A program made the translations under genes and the position numbers. From NCBI GenBank assembly GCA_964344775.1, contig CAYFOO010000046.1:1-11205 (forward strand): a stretch of DNA of 11,205 nucleotides, written 5' to 3'. This document shows, in pieces, positions 7,035-11,205 of this stretch (within the stretch, counting starts at the first letter, position 1; every line of letters begins with the position of its first letter). The notes under the pieces were generated by a model, which made no database searches, had not been told where the DNA came from, and was given only the letters and a program-made list of their open reading frames with translations. The stretch comes from CAYFMH01 sp964344775. Its GTDB lineage: Bacteria > Patescibacteriota > Gracilibacteria > UBA4473.

Positions 7035-7749
7035 ATGAATGAATTATTTCAATTTTTGGACGATGAAGTTCAAAAAACTCGCCAAGAAGCAGAATCTAGT
7101 TTGGCTGATACCCAAGAAAATTTGAGGCAATCTTCTTATGATGTTCTTGTGGACAGAGTAAATGCCGCAAAAGAAGCCGGAGCCGATGTTTCTGACATTG
7201 AAGCACAAATGCCAGCCCTTTTGGAAAAAGTAACTCGCCAAGAAGCAGAATCTANNNNNNNNNNNNNNNNNNNNNNNNNNNNNNNNNNNNNNNNNNNNNN
7301 NNNNNNNNNNNNNNNNNNNNNNNNNNNNNNNNNNNNNNNNNNNNNNNNNNNNNNTAAATGCCGCAAAAGAAGCCGGAGCCGATGTTTCTGACATTGAAGC
7401 ACAAATGCCTGAACTTCGAAAAAAAGTAACTCGACGAGATGTAGAATCTATATTAAACGATATTGAACGAAACCATTCATGTGTGGTTTGGAATGATTTG
7501 GTAAAAAGTGTAAATGACGCCAAAGCCGCAGGCGTAAATGTAGCTGATATTGAAGTTCAAATGCCTGAACTTCGAAAAAAAGTAACTCGACGAGATGCAG
7601 AATCTAGTTTGGCTGATACCCAAGAAAATTTGAGGAAATATTCTTATGATGTTCTTGTGATCAGAATAAATGCCGCAAAAAAAGCTGGAGTCGATGTTTC
7701 TGATATTGAAGCACAAATGCCAGCCCTTTTGGAAAAAATTGAAAATTAA
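7035..7749 (+). CDS. Tandem 52-residue helical-repeat protein (contains assembly gap)
   Basis: I do not recognise a family. The ATG at 7035 opens a frame that enters a 100-N gap at 7255 and reappears one frame over, ending at TAA 7747-7749. The shift comes from the placeholder length: a gap of 60 nt, exactly what one repeat unit needs, restores a single 225-codon frame, and any further 156-nt units keep it. The unit is 52 residues, for example TRQEAESSLADTQENL, then RQSSYDVLVDRVNAAKEAGA, then DVSDIEAQMPALLEKV. It predicts a long charged helix, a turn at GADVSD and a short helix, as in alpha-solenoids. No signal peptide or membrane segment is seen, so it is probably cytoplasmic. First and last units are almost identical in DNA, while the unit after the gap (ILNDIERNHSCVVWNDLVKSV) diverges. 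It has the strongest promoter here and its own terminator, so it is probably abundant and monocistronic. Confidence 0.75.
7077..7746 (+). repeat. 156-bp in-frame tandem repeat array, copy number unknown
   Basis: Period 156 bp is seen on both sides of the gap. ACTCGCCAAGAAGCAGAA at 7077 recurs at 7233, and a 40-bp block at 7402-7441 recurs exactly at 7558-7597. At least four units are represented, counting partial ones. Sequence on the left of the gap stops inside a unit and sequence on the right resumes inside an identical unit. Confidence 0.85.
7255..7354. other. Assembly gap of 100 N inside the repeat gene
   Basis: Exactly 100 N, the conventional placeholder for a gap of unknown size. By unit phase the true missing length should be 60 nt plus a whole multiple of 156. 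Confidence 0.95.
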
Positions 7750-7767
7750 AATATCCCAACCAAGCTT

Positions 7768-7796
7768 GGCCAAGTCTTCTCGACTTGGCCTTTTTT
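7768..7796 (+). terminator. Rho-independent terminator of the repeat-protein gene
   Basis: A perfect 9-bp stem, GGCCAAGTC (7768-7776) with GACTTGGCC (7782-7790), loop TTCTC, is followed by six T (7791-7796). It lies 18 nt after the repeat gene stop. Its right half is duplicated at 8129-8151. Confidence 0.85.
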
Positions 7797-7831
7797 AGGT
7801 TTTTCCATCCAGACTTGGAGGGACGTGAGAA

Positions 7832-8074
7832 TTATAAAAAAATCTTTGTAATTCCAGCCGCAATAATAGCAATAAAAAGACTTACCATCCCCCACTGCCA
7901 TCCAAAAGTTACCTTTACTTTGTGTCTGGCTTCATAAACATCCTCCAGCCTTCTTTTTTCAGAAACCTGATTATCTTCAATCCTATCGAGTCTTTTTTCA
8001 ACTTGTTCAAAACGCCGGTTTACTTCTTCCCGAAATTCCTTCAGTAATTCGATAATCAGATCTTCTTTGTTCAT
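7832..8074 (-). CDS. Small coiled-coil protein with C-terminal membrane anchor
   Basis: This 80-residue protein is not a family I can name with certainty. Residues 1-48 are a highly charged heptad-like helix (LLKEFREEVNRRFEQVEKRL, then RIEDNQVSEKRRLEDV), and residues about 57-79 (FGWQWGMVSLFIAIIAAGITKIF) form one membrane helix, so it is tail-anchored with the coiled coil probably in the cytoplasm. The layout resembles short phage XhlA-type haemolysin or holin-accessory proteins and many small bacterial coiled-coil proteins; no phage context is visible, so I do not assign that role. A strong promoter (TTGACT, 16 nt, TATAAT) ends 7 nt before the ATG, predicting a leaderless message. A 23-bp direct repeat lies on each side of the gene. 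Confidence 0.75.
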   Translation of the reverse strand: MNKEDLIIELLKEFREEVNRRFEQVEKRLDRIEDNQVSEKRRLEDVYEARHKVKVTFGWQWGMVSLFIAIIAAGITKIFL

Positions 8075-8081
8075 CAGGTGA

Positions 8082-8109
8082 ATTATATTTTTTTTGACTC
8101 AAAAGTCAA
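8082..8109 (-). promoter_or_regulatory. Consensus promoter with palindromic operator-like site
   Basis: On the minus strand TTGACT (8109-8104), a 16-nt spacer and a perfect TATAAT (8087-8082) precede the ATG at 8074 by 7 nt. The -35 is one arm of an inverted repeat, TTGACT and AGTCAA separated by 4 nt (8094-8109). A dimeric regulator bound there would cover the -35 and part of the spacer. Confidence 0.7.
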
Positions 8110-8116
8110 GGAATCT

Positions 8117-8151
8117 AAGCTCAGTCTCGTCTTCTCGACTTGGCCTTTTTT
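8117..8151 (+). repeat. Second copy of the terminator sequence with altered left arm
   Basis: Positions 8129-8151 repeat 7774-7796 exactly (23 bp: loop side, right arm and T tract). Five further bases (AAGCT) match at the same spacing at 8117-8121 and 7762-7766, but the seven bases between differ completely, so this copy cannot form the full hairpin. The two copies are 355 bp apart and bracket the 80-residue gene. Here the T tract runs into the stop codon of the next minus-strand gene. Confidence 0.7.
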
Positions 8152-8819
8152 TATTCTTCTCTTCCCACATCATCTGTACGATCCGATTTCCGATGATTCA
8201 CCCGCTGCACTCGCTTCCACTCATTGAAAAGCACCGGATTACTCAGCCGCAAGTAATGGTACACAAAATAAATCAACGCCGAAACAATTGGGAAATACTG
8301 TACAGATGCCTCTTCTCTTTCTTCGGCCTCTCTGATTTCATTTTTTAGTGCCTCCCCGATGTCGGCCAGAGCTTCTTTGTACTGTACAAATTCTTTTTGG
8401 AACGCTTCAAATCTCTTTCGAAGTGTACTATTGCCTTCCAGCAGTTTCGGATACTTTTCGATTTCTCGAATCAATGATTCGAAGCTGGCGACACTGTTTT
8501 TGTAATCGTACGTCCACTCGATCTCATCTGCTATCTCTTCTCCCTCAAGGGTACTATTCATCGCATCTTCCAACCAGTGGGCCGAAGATCTCAGATTTTT
8601 ACTGTGCAGGCGTAGTTTTGCCTTGGTATCGTGTACCATTTCACGACTATCAATGTGTTCGGTAATTTCCTTCTGTACGATGTCCGCACCTTCGACAAGT
8701 GTCGTTTTTATGCCTTTGGCTTTGATAATAGTTTCCACAGTCTCCAACGCTTTTGGATTTTTGAGAAAAAACTGTTTGGCATGATTAAAAGAATCAAGAT
8801 GTTTTTTGGTGATTCGCAT
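8151..8819 (-). CDS. Helical protein with C-terminal membrane segment, unknown function
   Basis: I do not recognise this 222-residue protein. It is predicted almost all-helical, charged and without a signal peptide. Residues about 60-170 contain long amphipathic stretches (RLHSKNLRSSAHWLEDAM, FEAFQKEFVQYKEALADIG, ALKNEIREAEEREEA). One hydrophobic segment at about 175-191 (YFPIVSALIYFVYHYLR) could be a single membrane pass, followed by a basic tail ending RTDDVGREE. Codon use appears less AT-biased than in the lipoprotein gene, which might indicate different ancestry, though no statistic was computed. It is followed on the same strand by the 80-residue coiled-coil/membrane gene, 77 bp away with its own promoter. 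Its own promoter is unclear: a TATCTA (8837-8832) lies 12 nt before the ATG. Confidence 0.7.
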   Translation of the reverse strand: MRITKKHLDSFNHAKQFFLKNPKALETVETIIKAKGIKTTLVEGADIVQKEITEHIDSREMVHDTKAKLRLHSKNLRSSAHWLEDAMNSTLEGEEIADEIEWTYDYKNSVASFESLIREIEKYPKLLEGNSTLRKRFEAFQKEFVQYKEALADIGEALKNEIREAEEREEASVQYFPIVSALIYFVYHYLRLSNPVLFNEWKRVQRVNHRKSDRTDDVGREE

Positions 8820-8845
8820 TTTTTTGGGGGTTAGATAATAATAAA

Positions 8846-8918
8846 AGGATGAATCATCCTATTTCACCCCCTGAAGGGGGTAATTTGAGAAATCATAAAA
8901 AACAAAAGATTAAATCTT
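8846..8918. repeat. Three successive palindromes in the divergent intergenic region
   Basis: Within 8820-9047, between the divergent helical-protein and peptidase genes, three short inverted repeats follow one another. AGGATGA/TCATCCT lies at 8846-8860 with a 1-nt centre. ACCCCCT/AGGGGGT lies at 8866-8881 with a 2-nt centre. AAGATT/AATCTT lies at 8906-8918 with a 1-nt centre. The middle one is strikingly GC-rich in an AT-rich spacer and resembles the 103-125 hairpin in style. They could be operators, repeats or weak terminators. The rest of the spacer shows only the heptamer array and weak promoter near 9020-9050. Confidence 0.55.
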
Positions 8919-9019
8919 CATTAAAAAATCAGGTTTTTTTATTTTAAGTTTACCTTCTGTTTTAATTTCTCCTTGCCATTTTCAACTTCCTTCTTAGAAT
9001 CCTGCCACTTGATTTGTTT

Positions 9020-9050
9020 TTGTTCATTACTAACTGTTAATTGCTAATTG
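9020..9050 (+). promoter_or_regulatory. Putative promoter and heptamer array before the S41 peptidase gene
   Basis: Three 7-nt units CTAACTG, TTAATTG, CTAATTG occupy 9030-9050 (consensus YTAAYTG). Within them GCTAAT (9043-9048) sits 8 nt before the ATG at 9057 and 17 nt after TTGTTC (9020-9025). The hexamers are poor matches, so the promoter call rests mainly on its spacing, which mirrors the clearer leaderless promoters in this window. Confidence 0.3.
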
Positions 9051-9056
9051 AATAAA

Positions 9057-10430
9057 ATGCCTCACTACAAAAGGAATCTTCGATTCGTTCTCTTTCTGGT
9101 TTTGCCGATCTTGGGGTTTTTATTGGGATGGAGTCTGAGCCAAAAAACACATCAGCATGCTGATACTCCCATAAGTGTAAAAGTAGAAATACCAAAAGAT
9201 ACCGGTATTTCCGTTGGGAAATTGGATCTTGAAAAATTTGCTCGTGGCAAAAAGAAAATCGATCCAGAAGATGTGGATTTGTCTATTCTTTGGGAAACAT
9301 GGGCAGCCTTGAGAGCCAATTTTTTGGATACGGAAAAGTTTAATACTCAAGCACAAATATACGGAGCGACAAAGGGAATGGTTTCTTCCCTGGGAGATCC
9401 CTATACCACTTTTCTTTCACCAGAGGATACTGCTGAATTCGAAGAATCCATCTCCGGAGAATTCGAAGGAATTGGAGCGGAGATTGCCATGAGAGATGAT
9501 AATTTGGTAGTTATCACACCACTCAAGGGATCTCCGGCAGAATTAGCCGGACTCCAAGCAGGAGACATTATCTATAAGATCAACGGAGAAGCGACTATCA
9601 ACATTTCCATCGAAGAAGCTGTGACAAGAATCCGCGGACCAAAAGGAGAAAAAGTGACTTTGACCGTACTTCGAAAAGGAGAGGATGCCCCGCTTGAGAT
9701 TACCATTGTTCGAGACAATATTCTTATTGAGAGTGTAGAATTTGAGATGGAGGATGAGGTGGCTGTTGTTTCTATTTCTCAGTTTAGTTCAGAAGCGATT
9801 CGAGAGTTTCGAGAAATTATTCCTCAAATTTTATTGGAGTCCCCAATAGGAATGGTGCTGGATCTGCGAAACAATGGTGGAGGACTTTTGGATGTATCCA
9901 TGGAAGTGGCAACAGAGTTTTTTAATGAAAAAGTGATTGTAAAAACAAAAGGGCGGAGGTTCGGAGAATCAGGAGATCTCAAAAGTGGGAGAGATGGATC
10001 TTTAACAGAATTACCGCTCATTGTTTTGATCAACGGTGGATCAGCTTCTGCTTCTGAAATTTTTGCTGGAGCAGTGCAGGATCATAAACGGGGGGTTGTT
10101 TTGGGCCGCAAGACTTTTGGAAAAGGATCTGTCCAAAATATGATTCCACTTTCTGATGGATCAAGTCTCAAAGTAACTATTGCCGAATGGCTTACTCCGG
10201 CTGGTCTTTCTATTCACAACGAAGGGATAACTCCTGACGAGATTATAAAAACAGAACGAGAAGATATTGAAAATGATTTTGATCCGGTCCTCGCTCGGGC
10301 CCTGCAGTTGATGGGAACGGATGAAATGATGGAAATGTTGGCAATGGATGCAACAGAAAAAGAAGAAGAGGCTATTGGGAAGGCGTTGGAGGAAGTGAAA
10401 AAAGAAGAAGTAGAAACTGCTGAGGAGTGA
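9057..10430 (+). CDS. Membrane-anchored PDZ-S41 carboxyl-terminal processing peptidase (CtpA/CtpB type)
   Basis: Serine protease of family S41 that trims or degrades proteins from their C-termini outside the cytoplasmic membrane. The 457-residue product has an N-terminal membrane anchor (about 8-28, FVLFLVLPILGFLLGWSL), the short helical N-terminal domain with LGDPYTTFLSPED (112-124), a PDZ domain (about 137-218, GIGAEI, then GSPAELAGLQAGDIIYKING) that gates substrate access, and the protease core. The catalytic dyad is Ser331 in GGSASASE and Lys356 in TFGKGSVQ; their 25-residue spacing equals that of E. coli Prc (Ser452/Lys477). DLRNNGGG (269-276) is also typical. The C-terminal tail (about 420-457) is Glu/Lys-rich and probably disordered. 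The ATG at 9057 is chosen over the TTG at 9048. The gene appears monocistronic; the RAYT gene converges on it. Substrates cannot be read from context. Confidence 0.93.
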   Translation: MPHYKRNLRFVLFLVLPILGFLLGWSLSQKTHQHADTPISVKVEIPKDTGISVGKLDLEKFARGKKKIDPEDVDLSILWETWAALRANFLDTEKFNTQAQIYGATKGMVSSLGDPYTTFLSPEDTAEFEESISGEFEGIGAEIAMRDDNLVVITPLKGSPAELAGLQAGDIIYKINGEATINISIEEAVTRIRGPKGEKVTLTVLRKGEDAPLEITIVRDNILIESVEFEMEDEVAVVSISQFSSEAIREFREIIPQILLESPIGMVLDLRNNGGGLLDVSMEVATEFFNEKVIVKTKGRRFGESGDLKSGRDGSLTELPLIVLINGGSASASEIFAGAVQDHKRGVVLGRKTFGKGSVQNMIPLSDGSSLKVTIAEWLTPAGLSIHNEGITPDEIIKTEREDIENDFDPVLARALQLMGTDEMMEMLAMDATEKEEEAIGKALEEVKKEEVETAEE

Positions 10431-10451
10431 TGATCCTGGACAGGCTAAGGC

Positions 10452-10477
10452 CGGAGCAATGTTCTTACATTGCTTCG
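10452..10477. repeat. Hairpin at the 3' end of the RAYT gene
   Basis: CGGAGCAATG (10452-10461) pairs with CATTGCTTCG (10468-10477), 10 bp with one G-U, loop TTCTTA; the loop contains the RAYT stop codon (10465-10467). No T tract follows on either strand, so it is not a standard terminator. Just before it, 10438-10454 carries GGACAGG and CTAAGGCCGG, similar to words in the hairpin on the other side of the transposase gene. Confidence 0.5.
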
Positions 10478-10980
10478 AATAGTTCATCCGATTGGAGTGC
10501 ACAATGAGGATTTGCAGAAGACCAATACCAAGGATCTTCTTGCATGACATAATTTTTTCTAACTGGATTGTATCGGATGTATTCCGTTTTTTGTTGATAA
10601 AATTTATCTGATTCGATCGCTAACGGCAGATTTGTTTTCTGCCATAATTCAAATTGTTCTTCTTCATCTTCATCAATAAAGAGTTTTTCAATCGTCGGTT
10701 CATGCTCTTGAATATTTTTTTTGATTTGTTTTGCTGTGAATTGTTTAAAATCTCGTATAAATCCTGAAACATCGGGAGATTCTACAATGAGGTGGACATG
10801 ATTTAGCATAAAAACGAATTCGTATATTTTTAATCCTTTGTTTTTTCTACAAAATTCCAAACTATCAGCAATAATATTCCATCGGTCATGACGATCGAAA
10901 ATATAAAACCAGTTTTTTGTGGTGAAAGTGAGGAAATAAATTCCTTTGTTGAGCTCTTTTGATACACGAGGAGAAGGCAT
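10465..10980 (-). CDS. REP-associated tyrosine transposase (RAYT, IS200/IS605-type HUH nuclease)
   Basis: RAYTs are single-copy, domesticated relatives of IS200 transposases that nick single-stranded DNA at REP hairpins and are thought to spread those hairpins. The 171-residue product matches the Transposase_17/Y1 fold: N-terminal strand GIYFLTFTTKNW (13-24), HUH motif MLNHVHLIVE (58-67, His61 and His63), FKQFTAKQIKK (78-88), and the RAYT hallmark YIRYNPVRKNYV (134-145) followed by PWYWSSA (150-156). Tyr134 is the likely nucleophile by analogy with other RAYTs. All motifs are intact and the frame is full length. An acidic stretch FIDEDEEEQF (101-110) occupies the linker. Hairpins lie at both ends (10452-10477 and 11026-11082), as expected if the enzyme acts on them. 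A TAGGAT (10992-10987) lies 6 nt before the ATG. Confidence 0.93.
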   Translation of the reverse strand: MPSPRVSKELNKGIYFLTFTTKNWFYIFDRHDRWNIIADSLEFCRKNKGLKIYEFVFMLNHVHLIVESPDVSGFIRDFKQFTAKQIKKNIQEHEPTIEKLFIDEDEEEQFELWQKTNLPLAIESDKFYQQKTEYIRYNPVRKNYVMQEDPWYWSSANPHCALQSDELFEAM

Positions 10981-11025
10981 GTTCTGATCCTATGAACTTG
11001 AGCCGCTTTTACCAGAGAACTTTTT

Positions 11026-11082
11026 CGAAGCAGGATTCCACCCTACGCCAAGGCTTCGGGGGACAGGAGGAATCCTGCTCCG
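11026..11082. repeat. Large inverted repeat upstream of RAYT, candidate REP-like element
   Basis: AGCAGGATTCC (11029-11039) and GGAATCCTGCT (11069-11079) are a perfect 11-bp inverted repeat, extendable to 11026/11082 past one mismatch. The enclosed 29 bases contain CGCCAAGGCTTCGG, itself nearly self-complementary, then GGACAGG. The element begins 45 bp upstream of the transposase start codon and is GC-rich in AT-rich surroundings. The composition and position suit a REP/BIME-type substrate. Confidence 0.6.
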
Positions 11083-11099
11083 GCGATGAATTTAATAGA

Positions 11100-11185
11100 A
11101 TAAAAACGTTTTTATGTTTTATAATATTCCCTGATTTTATCAATTATATTGTAACTTCTCACACCCTCGAACAAAAAACTTGTTC
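11100..11185. repeat. Perfect 16-bp palindrome and a second inverted repeat at the window end
   Basis: ATAAAAACGTTTTTAT (11100-11115) is a perfect palindrome. GAACAA and TTGTTC (11169-11174 and 11180-11185) form a further 6-bp inverted repeat with a 5-nt loop. The 225-bp stretch 10981-11205 has no convincing gene; a plus-strand open frame across it is composed of hairpin sequence. One of these palindromes could be a terminator for a gene beyond the window. Confidence 0.45.
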
Positions 11186-11205
11186 TAAATATTTATGATG
11201 TGTTA

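Noticed and set aside
7035..7391. Apparent frameshift and early stop in the repeat-protein gene after the N run
   Set aside because: The frame change equals the remainder of the 100-N placeholder (100 mod 3 = 1). A 60-nt fill predicted from the repeat phase restores one open frame of 225 codons.
7077..7746. CRISPR-like array
   Set aside because: The period is 156 bp, the units are in-frame protein coding and there are no unique spacers between short repeats.
7832..8074. Phage holin or XhlA-type lysis protein
   Set aside because: The coiled coil plus C-terminal membrane helix is similar in layout only; there is no endolysin or other phage gene nearby and no motif to support it.
9048..9056. 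TTG start at 9048 for the S41 peptidase (and TTG at 1571 for murC)
   Set aside because: Each adds only one to three residues and a nearby ATG fits the promoter spacing and signal-anchor or family N-terminus better.
209..10430. Recoded TGA (genetic code 25 of Gracilibacteria/Absconditabacteria)
   Set aside because: All long conserved frames are complete under the standard code and the S41 gene ends naturally at TGA, so no recoding is needed.
10161..10550. 129-residue minus-strand frame overlapping the S41 gene end
   Set aside because: It is antisense to conserved S41 coding sequence, and its Phe/Ser/Cys-rich translation is typical of a shadow frame.
10959..11198. 79-residue plus-strand open frame at the window end
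   Set aside because: It overlaps the start of the RAYT gene, runs through the inverted repeat 11026-11082, and its product has no recognisable composition or start signal.

Overview
The window reads as a chromosome segment of a small-genome, AT-rich bacterium, most likely from the Patescibacteria/CPR, perhaps Peregrinibacteria. That placement is inferred from several things: a short MurC, a secreted protein with an LPSTG-GPE C-terminus and a small Cys-rich module, almost no Shine-Dalgarno sequences, many small intergenic palindromes, and isolated single-gene transcription units. The standard genetic code fits (TGA ends the S41 peptidase gene, and no long frame needs TGA read through), which argues against the recoded Absconditabacteria/Gracilibacteria. 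The placement was not checked by any search.

Layout. 1-208: tail of an upstream unit with a terminator hairpin, then a hairpin just before secY. 209-1501: secY, the membrane channel of the Sec translocon, here outside a ribosomal-protein operon. 1574-2833: murC, which adds L-Ala to UDP-MurNAc. Convergent to it (2885-4177, minus) is a secreted acidic protein with a sortase-type C-terminal signal. Divergent from that (4387-5661) is a lipoprotein of unknown family. Convergent to the lipoprotein is a malic enzyme (5699-6829, minus). Then, behind the best promoter of the window, comes a gene made of 52-residue helical repeats (7035-7749), interrupted by a 100-N scaffold gap. Two small minus-strand genes of unknown function follow, a coiled-coil/tail-anchored protein (7832-8074) and a helical membrane protein (8151-8819). 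A membrane-anchored PDZ-S41 processing peptidase (9057-10430) and a REP-associated HUH transposase (RAYT, 10465-10980, minus) with hairpins at both ends close the window. No rRNA, tRNA or CRISPR array was seen.

How the genes fit together. Much of the content concerns the cell envelope: secretion (SecY), wall precursor synthesis (MurC), a Sec-secreted anchored protein, a lipoprotein and an extracytoplasmic protease. Most genes stand alone with their own promoters rather than in operons. A recurring pattern is a -10-like hexamer 7-8 nt upstream of the start codon with no ribosome binding site (clearest at 2885-4177 and 7832-8074; also murC and the malic enzyme), which predicts leaderless mRNAs. 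The points most worth a second look are the collapsed 52-residue repeat gene, the leaderless architecture, the RAYT with its flanking hairpins, heptamer arrays in three promoter regions, and a 23-bp direct repeat bracketing the 80-residue gene.
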